A stretch of 64,000 nt of DNA from Halorubrum salipaludis (lineage in GTDB: Archaea; Halobacteriota; Halobacteria; Halobacteriales; Haloferacaceae): the NCBI RefSeq assembly GCF_002286985.1, contig NZ_NSKC01000004.1, forward strand, positions 1-64,000. Direction: 5' to 3'. The notes under the pieces were generated by a model that made no database searches, was not told where the DNA came from, and saw only the letters and a list, made by a program, of their open reading frames with translations. The translations under genes and the position numbers were made by a program. Shown here one piece after another: positions 37,803-44,826 of this stretch (the first letter of the stretch is position 1; each line of letters begins with the position of its first letter).

Positions 37803-38873
37803 GTGTACTGGCTCGAACTCGCCGGCGAGGAGGACGCGTTCGCCGCGCGCGAGGCCGCCGTCGCGGCGACGGGCGTGGAGCTGCTCGCGCCGGGGATCGC
37901 GCGCGCCGGGAGCGTGGGCGGGAGGGACGCCGACGGTCGGGTGAGCCCGATCCGTCGGCTCGCGTACACCCGCGCCGCCCACGAGGCGATCGCCCGGACC
38001 GACGCCGACCTCGACGCCGCCGCAGCGGCCCTCGACGCGGCGCCCCTGGACCGGGCGGGGACCGTCGCGGTCCGCGCCCGCAACGTCCGGAACACGGCCG
38101 ACGTCTCGACGAGCGCGGCCGAGCGCGAGCTGGGGGGTGTCCTCGTCGACCGCGGGTTCGAGGTCGACCTCGACGACCCTAACCACGTCCTGCGCGCGCT
38201 GTTCGCGGCCGGCGAGCGCGACGACCACGAGGCGGTCCCGGGCGCGGACGGCGGCGACGCCGCGGTCTGCGCGCTCGGGTGGGTCGCCGTCGAGGCCGCC
38301 CGCGACTTCGCGCCCAAGCCGACCGACCGGCCCTTCTTCCAGCCTGGGAGCATGGCGCCGGCCGACGCCCGCGCGTACGTCAACCTCGCCGGCGCGGCGC
38401 CCGGCCGGACCGTCCTCGACCCGATGTGCGGCACCGGCGGGCTCCCGCTGGAGGCGGGGATCGTCGGGAGCGACGCCGTCGCGTGCGACGCGCAGGCGAA
38501 GATGGTCCGCGGGACGCGCGAGAACCTCCGGGAGTACGTCGGCGTCGATTCCGGCGATTCCGACGGCTCCGCCCCCGACTGGCACGTCGCCCGCGGCGAC
38601 GCCACGGACCTCCCCCTGCGCGACGACGCGGTCGACGGGGTCGCGTTCGACGCCCCCTACGGCCGCCAGTCGAAGATCGCCCGCCACGAGCTCGCCGACC
38701 TCGTCGGGGGTGCCCTCGCGGAGGCCGCGCGGGTCGCGCCCCGAGCCGTCGTGGTCGCCGACCGCGACTGGCGCCGGGAGGCGCGGGCGGGGGGCTGGAC
38801 CGTCGACGCCGCCTTCGAGCGCCGGGTTCACCGGTCGCTGACGCGGCACGTGCTCGTGCTCGACCGGGAGTGA
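37803..38873 (+). CDS. tRNA (guanine(10)-N2)-methyltransferase, Trm-G10 type
   Basis: SAM-dependent methylase of G10 in tRNA. From a GTG start the protein has 356 residues (VYWLELAGEEDAFAAREAAV). The N-terminal half (about 1-165) fits the THUMP RNA-binding region, and the C-terminal half is a Rossmann methylase. The SAM motif DPMCGTGGLPLEAGIVG is near residue 206. Motif IV is FDAPYGRQSK where the family usually has DPPYG; the first Pro is Ala here. ALVLVDRDW-like and VLVLDRE endings close the fold. The frame is open far upstream through tbp's antisense, so the GTG at 37803, 87 bases beyond the divergent tbp start, is preferred. Confidence 0.85.
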   Translation: MYWLELAGEEDAFAAREAAVAATGVELLAPGIARAGSVGGRDADGRVSPIRRLAYTRAAHEAIARTDADLDAAAAALDAAPLDRAGTVAVRARNVRNTADVSTSAAERELGGVLVDRGFEVDLDDPNHVLRALFAAGERDDHEAVPGADGGDAAVCALGWVAVEAARDFAPKPTDRPFFQPGSMAPADARAYVNLAGAAPGRTVLDPMCGTGGLPLEAGIVGSDAVACDAQAKMVRGTRENLREYVGVDSGDSDGSAPDWHVARGDATDLPLRDDAVDGVAFDAPYGRQSKIARHELADLVGGALAEAARVAPRAVVVADRDWRREARAGGWTVDAAFERRVHRSLTRHVLVLDRE

Positions 38874-39047
38874 CGAGAGCAGGGCGGAGAAACCGCAGCG
38901 AGGAGGCCCGAAAACGCACCGAGACCACCGTCCCGAGAGTGAACGATCGGTCGCCGATACCCGTGGCGTGAGCGTCGCAGGCGACAAGTTTCAGTTTCAC
39001 CCTCCCGGCGGGCAACGGTTAAGTGGGCGGCCTGTCGTGGTGTTCAC

Positions 39048-40175
39048 ATGACCGGGGACGCCGGCGGCGACATGCTCTCGTGGGACGAGTCGGTGTTCCG
39101 CGACGAGTCGGTGTTCGAGATCGACCACGTCCCCGAGACGTTCCGCCACCGCGAGAGCCAGCTGGAGAGCCTGAAGTACGCGCTCCGCCCCGCCGTCCGC
39201 GGCTCCCGGCCGCTCAACACGATGGTGCGCGGCCCGCCGGGTACCGGGAAGACCACCGCGGTCCAGAAGCTGTTCGGCGAGCTCGGCGCCCGCACCGACG
39301 TGCGAACGGTCCGCGTCAACTGCCAGGTGGACTCGACGCGGTACGCGGTGTTCTCGCGGCTGTTCGAGGGGATATTCGACTACGAGCCCCCCTCCTCCGG
39401 GATCTCCTTCAAGAAGCTGTTCGGGCAGATCACCGACCGGCTCGTTGAGGAAGACGACGTGCTCGTCGTCGCCCTAGACGACGTAAACTACCTCTTCTAC
39501 GAGAACGAGGCGTCGGACACCCTCTACTCGCTGTTGCGCGCCCACGAGGCGCACTCGGGCGCGAAGATCGGCGTCATCGTCGTCTCCTCGGATCTGGGGC
39601 TCGACGTGATCGACGACCTCGACACCCGCGTGCAGTCGGTGTTCCGCCCCGAGGAGGTGTACTTCCCCGTCTACGACGCCACCGAGATCTACGACATCCT
39701 CCACGAGCGCGCGAAGCGCGGGTTCCACGACGGCGTCATCGGCGACGCCGAACTGGAGCGCGTCGCCGACCTCACAGCCGAGAGCGGCGACCTCCGGGTC
39801 GGGATCGATCTCCTCCGTCGGGCCGGGCTCAACGCGGAGATGCGCGCCTCGAAGACGATCGCCGAGGAGGACGTGGAGTCGGCGTACGACAAGTCCAAGC
39901 ACGTCCACCTCTCCCGGTCGCTCCGCGGGCTCTCGGAGTCCGAGCGCGCCCTCGTCCGCGTGCTCGCCGAGAACGACGGCGAGCGCGCCGGAACCGTGTA
40001 CGAGTCGTTCCACGACGAGACGGACCTCGGCTACACCCGCTACTCGGAGATCATCAACAAGCTCGACCAGCTCGGCGTGATCGACGCGGAGTACGCCGAC
40101 GTGGAGGGACGCGGGCGCTCGCGGGAGCTCTCCTTGGCCTACGAGGCCGAAGCGGTGTTAGACCGGCTGGAGTAG
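39048..40175 (+). CDS. Orc1/Cdc6-type replication initiator
   Basis: An AAA+ initiator of archaeal DNA replication. The 375-residue protein has Walker A GPPGTGKTT (62-70), Walker B as VVALDDVNYLFYE with Asp-Asp instead of the common Asp-Glu, and sensor-1 region VIVVSSDLGL. A C-terminal winged helix (about 300-375) holds RALVRVLAENDGERAGTVYESF and TRYSEIINKLDQLGVI (read in parts). Haloarchaea carry many orc genes, most next to their own origin. Neither flank here (174 and 71 bases) shows the long inverted repeats of an origin, so it may be an orphan initiator. The start is the ATG at 39048; 39072 is possible. Confidence 0.9.
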   Translation: MTGDAGGDMLSWDESVFRDESVFEIDHVPETFRHRESQLESLKYALRPAVRGSRPLNTMVRGPPGTGKTTAVQKLFGELGARTDVRTVRVNCQVDSTRYAVFSRLFEGIFDYEPPSSGISFKKLFGQITDRLVEEDDVLVVALDDVNYLFYENEASDTLYSLLRAHEAHSGAKIGVIVVSSDLGLDVIDDLDTRVQSVFRPEEVYFPVYDATEIYDILHERAKRGFHDGVIGDAELERVADLTAESGDLRVGIDLLRRAGLNAEMRASKTIAEEDVESAYDKSKHVHLSRSLRGLSESERALVRVLAENDGERAGTVYESFHDETDLGYTRYSEIINKLDQLGVIDAEYADVEGRGRSRELSLAYEAEAVLDRLE

Positions 40176-40246
40176 CCCGACGCGTCACCACCCGATCGGC
40201 CTCGGACCCCGACGCCTTTTCAACGGCTCCGTACGCACTCGACTGC

Positions 40247-41044
40247 ATGAAGACGAGCGGCGGGAGCGACGCGATGAAGCGACGCGCCGGCGAGTCGGCG
40301 GCCGAGGCGGTGACCGACGGCGACGTGGTCGGACTGGGGACCGGGTCGACGGCGGCCCACGCGATCCGGCGGCTCGGGGACCGGATCGACTCGGGGCTCG
40401 ACGTCAGAGGCGTCGCCACCTCCTTCGCGAGCCGCGAACTCGCGACCGACTGCGGGATCCCCCTGCTCGACCTCGACGAGGCGGTGGGACCCGACGCGCC
40501 CGGGATCGACGTCGCGATCGATGGGGCGGATCAGGTCGCGGTCGGCGGGGAGGAGAGCGAGGGAACGGGGAGCGAGGGAACGGGGAGCGAGGGAACGGGG
40601 AGCGAGGGAACGGGGAGCGACGAACCGGCGGCCGGGGTCGGCCCCCTGATAAAGGGGGGCGGCGCCGCCCACGCCCGCGAGAAGCTGGTCGACGCCGCCG
40701 CTGACCGCTTCCTCGTCGTCGCCGACCCCTCGAAGGAGGTCCCGGTCCTCGACCGGTCCGTCCCGGTCGAGGTGCTCCCCGCCGGTCGCTCCGCGGTCGC
40801 CGAGGCGGTGCGGGCGGCCGGCGGCGAGCCGACCCTCCGGCGCGCGGAGCGGAAGGACGGGCCGGTCGTCACGGACAACGGGAACCTCGTGCTCGACTGC
40901 GCCTTCGGCGAGATCGGCGATCCGGCCGCGCTGGCGCGGACGCTGTCGGCGACGCCCGGGGTCGTCGAACACGGGATCTTCGTCGGGCTCGCGGACGAGG
41001 TCCACGTCGGGACCGAATCGGGCGTTCGGGTCGCCAAGCGCTGA
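40247..41044 (+). CDS. rpiA: ribose-5-phosphate isomerase A with an internal repeat insertion
   Basis: Interconverts ribose 5-phosphate and ribulose 5-phosphate. The 265-residue protein has the family motifs GLGTGSTAAHAI near residue 28, DVAIDGADQV near 88, LIKGGGAAHAREKLV and FVVADPSK-like FLVVADPSKEVPV. Between DGADQV and LIKGGG sits an insertion of about 35 residues, 20 of which are four perfect SEGTG units (residues 104-123). This loop normally is only a few residues long, and the insertion should project from the structure near, but outside, the active site. The catalytic acid and lysine regions are intact, so the enzyme is probably active. Confidence 0.93.
   Translation: MKTSGGSDAMKRRAGESAAEAVTDGDVVGLGTGSTAAHAIRRLGDRIDSGLDVRGVATSFASRELATDCGIPLLDLDEAVGPDAPGIDVAIDGADQVAVGGEESEGTGSEGTGSEGTGSEGTGSDEPAAGVGPLIKGGGAAHAREKLVDAAADRFLVVADPSKEVPVLDRSVPVEVLPAGRSAVAEAVRAAGGEPTLRRAERKDGPVVTDNGNLVLDCAFGEIGDPAALARTLSATPGVVEHGIFVGLADEVHVGTESGVRVAKR
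40556..40615 (+). repeat. 15-bp tandem repeat, four perfect copies, inside rpiA
   Basis: The unit AGCGAGGGAACGGGG occurs four times with no mismatch, encoding SEGTG each time, and is followed by a broken fifth copy (AGCGACGAACC). The unit is a multiple of three, so changes in copy number keep the frame. Perfect identity suggests recent expansion. Confidence 0.95.
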
Positions 41045-41098
41045 CCGCCGCTCGACGCCCGCCCGACGGACGCGTCGCTCGCCGGTCGGCGGTCGCTC

Positions 41099-41104
41099 AA
41101 AAAA
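41099..41104 (-). terminator. T6 run after the 55-aa histone-fold-like gene
   Basis: Read on the minus strand, CATTTTTTGAGC starts 25 bases after the stop codon at 41129. A bare T-run is the usual archaeal terminator. Confidence 0.5.
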
Positions 41105-41128
41105 TGAAGGGCTGAAAGCGCGTCCGTC

Positions 41129-41296
41129 TTAGAGGTCGCGAGGCTGGACCGTCTTCCGGTCGTTGGCCTCGGCGCGGCGCGCGGCGTCTTCGAGCAGCTC
41201 GTCCACTTCGTCGTCCAGCGCGTCGTAGAAGTCCGAAGCGACGTTCTTGTCGTCCAGGGCTTCCTTGACGGCCGCTTTGACAATAAGGTCTGCCAT
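41129..41296 (-). CDS. 55-aa DUF1931/histone-fold-like protein
   Basis: A short complete gene, too small for most ORF cut-offs: MADLIVKAAVKEALDDKNV at the start, 55 residues, mostly helical, ending RKTVQPRDL. The composition and the ending (Arg-Lys-Thr-Val-x-x-Arg-Asp-Leu) resemble archaeal histone-fold proteins of the DUF1931 group, in which a helix-strand-helix ends in a TVxxxD motif. It lies between the convergent rpiA and divergent larB, followed by a T6 run. A DNA-binding role is plausible but unproven; the acidic composition argues against ordinary DNA wrapping. Confidence 0.8.
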   Translation of the reverse strand: MADLIVKAAVKEALDDKNVASDFYDALDDEVDELLEDAARRAEANDRKTVQPRDL

Positions 41297-41393
41297 GCGC
41301 TCGACGATATCCGTCGACCGTTAATAAGAGTTCCTGAATTCGACCGCGAGGGACGCCGTGCCGGCGGTTCGCGGCGGTGTCCCGGAGGGCTCC

Positions 41394-41402
41394 CTTATAA
41401 AC
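41394..41402 (+). promoter_or_regulatory. larB TATA box
   Basis: CTTATAAAC, 82 bases before the chosen ATG at 41484, predicting a leader of about 60 bases. Confidence 0.45.
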
Positions 41403-41483
41403 TTTGTGAGAACAGGAGACGGTCGGCGACCGAATCCGGTCGAGATCGATAGGTACGACACCGCTCGGCCCCCACGATCGGCC

Positions 41484-42269
41484 ATGCGCGACACGCTCGA
41501 GGCGCTCGACGCCGGGGAGATCGGCGTCGCGGAGGCGGAGTCACGGCTCGCGGGCTACGCGACGACGGCGGCCGGGCGGTTCGACGCCGCCCGCGAGGGG
41601 AGACGCGGGATCCCCGAAGCGATCCTCGCGGAGGGGAAGACGCCGGCGGAGGTCGCCGCGCTGACGGCGACCGCGGTGGAGACGACCGGCCGTGCGCTCG
41701 TTACCCGGACGGACGCGGACGACGCGGCCGCGATCGAGACGGCGATGGCGGACCTCGAACTCGACACCGCCGACGCGCTCGACGCGACCGTCGACCACGA
41801 CGAGCGGACCGGCACGATCGTCGTCCACGCCGGCGACTTCGAGGGGCCGGATCTGGACGCGACCGTCGCGGTCGTCGCCGCCGGCACCGCGGACGCGGCG
41901 GTCGCGGGCGAGGCGGCGGTCGTCGCCCGCGAGATCGGCGCGACGATCGATCGGATCGACGACGTGGGGGTCGCGAACCTCGACCGGATTCTGGATCAGC
42001 GCGACCGCATCCGGGAGGCCGACGTGGTCGTGGTCGCCGCCGGCCGCGAGGGGGCGCTCCCCACCGTCGTCGCGGGGCTCGTCGCCGCGCCGGTGATCGC
42101 GCTCCCGGTCTCGACCGGCTACGGCGTCGGCGGCGAGGGAGTCGCGGCCCTGGAGGGCGCGCTCCAGTCCTGCTCGGTGCTCACGACGGTGAACGTCGAC
42201 GCCGGCTTCGTCGCCGGCGCGCAGGCGGGCCTGATCGCCCGCGCGGTCGACGCGGCCGGGCGCGACTGA
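41484..42269 (+). CDS. larB: nickel-pincer cofactor biosynthesis protein LarB
   Basis: LarB carboxylates nicotinic acid adenine dinucleotide in the first step of the nickel-pincer nucleotide of lactate racemase-type enzymes. The 261-residue protein starts MRDTLEALDAGEIGVAEAE. It has a helical N-terminus (GIPEAILAEGKTPAEVAAL), and its C-terminal half is a PurE/AIR-carboxylase-like fold (VVAAGTADAAVAGEAAVVARE and STGYGVGGEGVAALEGALQSCS, each read in parts). LarC and LarE are not in this window, so it is either dispersed or serves another pathway. The frame is open upstream to 41358, but ATG 41484 fits the family. Confidence 0.9.
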   Translation: MRDTLEALDAGEIGVAEAESRLAGYATTAAGRFDAAREGRRGIPEAILAEGKTPAEVAALTATAVETTGRALVTRTDADDAAAIETAMADLELDTADALDATVDHDERTGTIVVHAGDFEGPDLDATVAVVAAGTADAAVAGEAAVVAREIGATIDRIDDVGVANLDRILDQRDRIREADVVVVAAGREGALPTVVAGLVAAPVIALPVSTGYGVGGEGVAALEGALQSCSVLTTVNVDAGFVAGAQAGLIARAVDAAGRD

Positions 42270-42302
42270 CCGCCGAGTCCGACGCCCGACTGGACGCAGG
42301 CA

Positions 42303-42311
42303 TTTATAAGC
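42303..42311 (+). promoter_or_regulatory. TATA box of the 50-aa zinc-finger gene
   Basis: TTTATAAGC about 85 bases before the ATG at 42395. The predicted leader includes a small hairpin CCGGTG-AA-CACCGG near 42375-42388. Confidence 0.4.
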
Positions 42312-42394
42312 ACTTTTCCGGAAGCTGACGGGGGTGAGAAAGGGTATTTGTTCGTCGAACACCTACATCGGCCGCCGGTGAACACCGGTACCGA

Positions 42395-42547
42395 ATGCCA
42401 CGATGTGACCACTGCGGGTCGCACGTCTCGGACCGTTTCGCACGCGTGTTCGCAGACGAGCACGGCGACCTCAACGCCTGTCCGGACTGCTCTGCGAACG
42501 CCGGGATCGCCGAGGTCTCCCGGGAACGCGCCGGCACCGGAGACTGA
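42395..42547 (+). CDS. 50-aa zinc-finger protein
   Basis: A complete small gene: [19 protein letters not shown] at the start, 50 residues. The Cys-x2-Cys pairs at 4/7 and 29/32 would hold one zinc. The middle ([20 protein letters not shown]) and the end ([11 protein letters not shown]) match a conserved haloarchaeal small zinc-finger family of unknown function. Such proteins are abundant in haloarchaea and some affect growth or biofilm in published Haloferax work, but this one's role is not known. Confidence 0.8.
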   Translation: MPRCDHCGSHVSDRFARVFADEHGDLNACPDCSANAGIAEVSRERAGTGD

Positions 42548-42630
42548 CTCGCCGATCCCGCCGCGAAGCCGATCCACCGAGCCGCGTCGAGACCGGCAGC
42601 TATTCGTTTCGGTCGACCCGATCCGGTGGC

Positions 42631-42897
42631 GTGTCGACGCCGAGCCAAGACTCGTCCCATCACGTCTACGTCATCGAGTGCGCCGACGGCACGCTCTACA
42701 CCGGCTACACCACCGACGTGGAGCGGCGCGTCGCCGAACACGACGCCGGCGAGGGCGCCAAGTACACCCGCGGGCGGACTCCCGTGACCCTGCGCCACGT
42801 CGAGTCGTTCGACTCGAAGTCGGCCGCGATGTCGCGTGAACACGCGATCAAATCGCTCACGCGCGCCGAGAAGGATCGGCTGATCGGCGACGCGTAG
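42631..42897 (+). CDS. GIY-YIG domain protein
   Basis: An 88-residue single-domain protein from a GTG start. It has the GIY-YIG strands VYVIECADG and [16 protein letters not shown], the catalytic Arg in [10 protein letters not shown], and the metal-binding Glu in [10 protein letters not shown]. It belongs to the UPF0213/YhbQ-like group, small stand-alone proteins of this nuclease fold with unclear substrates. It is not UvrC, which is much longer. It is single, in a compact run of small genes. Confidence 0.85.
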   Translation: MSTPSQDSSHHVYVIECADGTLYTGYTTDVERRVAEHDAGEGAKYTRGRTPVTLRHVESFDSKSAAMSREHAIKSLTRAEKDRLIGDA

Positions 42898-42932
42898 CGT
42901 GCTCTCGCTCTCCATCTCGCTTTCTTCCGGCC

Positions 42933-43823
42933 TCACTCGACGAGTCGCTCGATCTCCGTGACGAGGATGCCGGTCGCGCCGACCGACTTCAGCTCCGAGA
43001 TCGTCGCGAACACGTCGCGCTCCTCGACGACGGCGTGGACCGCGACCATGCCGTTGCCGTCCTCGTCGGCCTCGACGTTCATCACCGTCGGGCCGCCGAG
43101 CCCGGGGATCACGTCTTTCACCTCGTCGAGCCGCTCCTTGGGGGCGTTCATCATCAGGTACCGCCGACCGTCGGCCGCGAGGACGGACTCGAAGGCGGTC
43201 AGCACCTGCTCGACCTTCGGGTCGTCGACCACGTCGGATCGGGCGAACAGCCGCACCGAGGAGTCGAGCACGTCGTCGATCACGGCGAGCCGGTTCACCT
43301 TCAGGGTCGTCCCCGTCGAGGTGATGTCGACGATGGCGTCGGCCATGTCGACGTGGGGGGTCAGCTCCGTCGCGCCCGTTACGGTGACCACGTCGGCGTC
43401 GACCCCCACGCGGTCGAGGTAGTCGCGGGTGACCGCCGGGAACTCGGTGGCGATCGTCCCGCCGGCGAGGTCCGCGACGCTCTCGATGTCGCCGTCCTCC
43501 GGCGCCGCGAGGACGAGCTTACACGAGCCGTATCCCAGATCCAGGAGGTCGACGAGGTCACCCTCTTCGGCCGCGCTCGCGGAGTCAGCGACACCGCCGG
43601 ACTCCGCGGCCTGATCGAGCCCCGTGATCCCCACGTCGGCGGCCCCGTCGCGGACGTACTCGGGGATGTCGGCCGCCCGGGCGAACAGCACCGTCACGTC
43701 GGGGTCGACGGTGTCGGCGTACAGCTGGCGGTCGGCGGTCTCCTCGACGTGGAGCCCCGCGCGCTCTAAGAGCGAGAGCGTCGGATCGTGCAGGCGGCCC
43801 TTGTTGGGGACGGCGATGCGCAT
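42933..43823 (-). CDS. hisG: ATP phosphoribosyltransferase, long form
   Basis: First enzyme of histidine synthesis: ATP plus PRPP to phosphoribosyl-ATP. The 296-residue protein starts [23 protein letters not shown]. It has the periplasmic-binding-like catalytic domain with the PRPP motif [18 protein letters not shown]-terminal ACT-like domain (about 225-296, [24 protein letters not shown] and onward) is the site of histidine feedback in long-form enzymes, so no HisZ is needed. The upstream open frame to 44297 is not coding. Its promoter appears to be the outward TATA box at the end of a dispersed repeat. Confidence 0.95.
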   Translation of the reverse strand: MRIAVPNKGRLHDPTLSLLERAGLHVEETADRQLYADTVDPDVTVLFARAADIPEYVRDGAADVGITGLDQAAESGGVADSASAAEEGDLVDLLDLGYGSCKLVLAAPEDGDIESVADLAGGTIATEFPAVTRDYLDRVGVDADVVTVTGATELTPHVDMADAIVDITSTGTTLKVNRLAVIDDVLDSSVRLFARSDVVDDPKVEQVLTAFESVLAADGRRYLMMNAPKERLDEVKDVIPGLGGPTVMNVEADEDGNGMVAVHAVVEERDVFATISELKSVGATGILVTEIERLVE

Positions 43824-43894
43824 ACGGAGAGCGTCGCGCGGGGAGGGGGAAACGTTTTCGTCCGGACAGCGGCGGCGGACGTCGACACGAGACC

Positions 43895-44249
43895 ACTTAT
43901 AAATGACCTCGTGCGGAGGCGCGCGCCTCCGAGCGGCCGGTAGGCCGCGAGTAGCGAGGGACCTTCGGTCCCTCTGACAGCCGGCGGCGAAGCCGCCGGC
44001 GAGAGCGCCGCGCGAGGGACGCGGTGAGCGCTCGGAGAGCGCGAACCGCGAGGCTGGGGAGGTGTGAGGTGCGGGGTAGTGCGGTGCGGGTGGGACTCGA
44101 AGGGGCAGTCGCGAGGCGGGCGCAGGTGACGCAAGGACCGCAAGGAAGGGAGCGAGCAGCGCGAGCGACCGACGAGGACCGCAGCGAACGTGCGCCCGCC
44201 TCGCGACTGGGGCTTCGGGGCAGTTCGTGTCGGTCAGTAGTTTATAAGT
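43895..44249 (-). repeat. dispersed hairpin repeat, copy 2, with 9-bp terminal inverted repeats
   Basis: This fills most of the 486-base gap between hisG and a membrane gene. Ends are ACTTATAAA (43895-43903) and TTTATAAGT (44241-44249), exact inverted repeats. In minus orientation it carries GAAGCCCCAGTCGCGAG, a 19-bp inverted pair (44106-44124 with 44191-44209), CCTCCCCAGCCTCG, a compound hairpin (44020-44050) and GTCCCTCGCGCG. An array of four hairpins follows (43980-44000, 43956-43974, 43933-43948 and 43915-43930). No target duplication or transposase is seen. The rest of the gap (44250-44309) holds nothing recognisable. Confidence 0.8.
43897..43903 (-). promoter_or_regulatory. hisG TATA box formed by the repeat end
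   Basis: Read on the minus strand, TTTATAAGT at the edge of the repeat lies 74-80 bases before the hisG ATG. No other TATA-like sequence lies in between (that stretch is GC-rich apart from AAAACG). Expected leader about 50 bases. Confidence 0.45.
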
Positions 44250-44309
44250 CTCAACGTCTAGCCGAGCGGCTGAGACTTCGAGAGACCCCGAGTCCAACGG
44301 ATCGGCGGA

Positions 44310-44753
44310 TTACCCCTCTGTCGCGCCCAACCTCGTCCGAACCAGCCAGTACGCGACGGGGAGACAGCAGACGAACGCGAATGGCCAGACGATCATCTGT
44401 GCGATCGGGTCGGGCGGCGACACGAGGCTCCCCACGATCAGCCCGCCGATTCCGGCGACTGCGACGGCGGCGGCGGAGCGCTCCCATCGAGACGGCGGAT
44501 GCTCGCGCGATCGTCCGCGACGCCACCACAGCAGGTAGTACAGTAACACGACGCCCGAAAGCGGCGCGACCACGCCCCAGAAGGCCGGATAGTCGCTTCC
44601 GCGAGCGTGCGCGTCGAAGTTGATCCAGACGCCGGTCGCCATCAAGACGAACAGGAGGAGGGCCATCCCGAGCACGACGATGGGCGGGAACGCGAGGGAC
44701 ACGGGCGGATTTCTGTCGGGCGAGTCATCAGTGTGATCCCTGCGAGCGTCCAC
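44310..44753 (-). CDS. membrane protein of unknown function
   Basis: A 147-residue protein from a GTG start with a polar tail ([18 protein letters not shown]). It has four hydrophobic helices: about 20-42 ([20 protein letters not shown]), 57-76 ([20 protein letters not shown]), 92-110 and 118-138. A basic loop ([16 protein letters not shown]) lies between the second and third. I do not recognise the family. It diverges from uvrB. Confidence 0.55.
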   Translation of the reverse strand: MDARRDHTDDSPDRNPPVSLAFPPIVVLGMALLLFVLMATGVWINFDAHARGSDYPAFWGVVAPLSGVVLLYYLLWWRRGRSREHPPSRWERSAAAVAVAGIGGLIVGSLVSPPDPIAQMIVWPFAFVCCLPVAYWLVRTRLGATEG

Positions 44754-44826
44754 ACCGGACCGAATGCCTCGCTGTAATCCCCCTATCCGCGCCGCTCAAG
44801 TGTCTCGCCGACCAACCACGGGTATC

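Noticed and set aside
38874-39047. Replication origin beside the Orc gene
   Set aside because: Only GC-rich spacer with a CGGTTAAG TATA-like box; no paired long repeats or AT-rich unwinding region.
43885-44260. Target-site duplication around repeat copy 2
   Set aside because: Flanks GAGACC and CTCAAC do not match; a mobile origin is therefore not shown.
43830-44300. Possible tRNA or structured RNA gene in the hisG gap
   Set aside because: The hairpins do not form a cloverleaf, and there is no T-loop motif (GGTTCRAATCC-like); the sequence is explained by the dispersed repeat.
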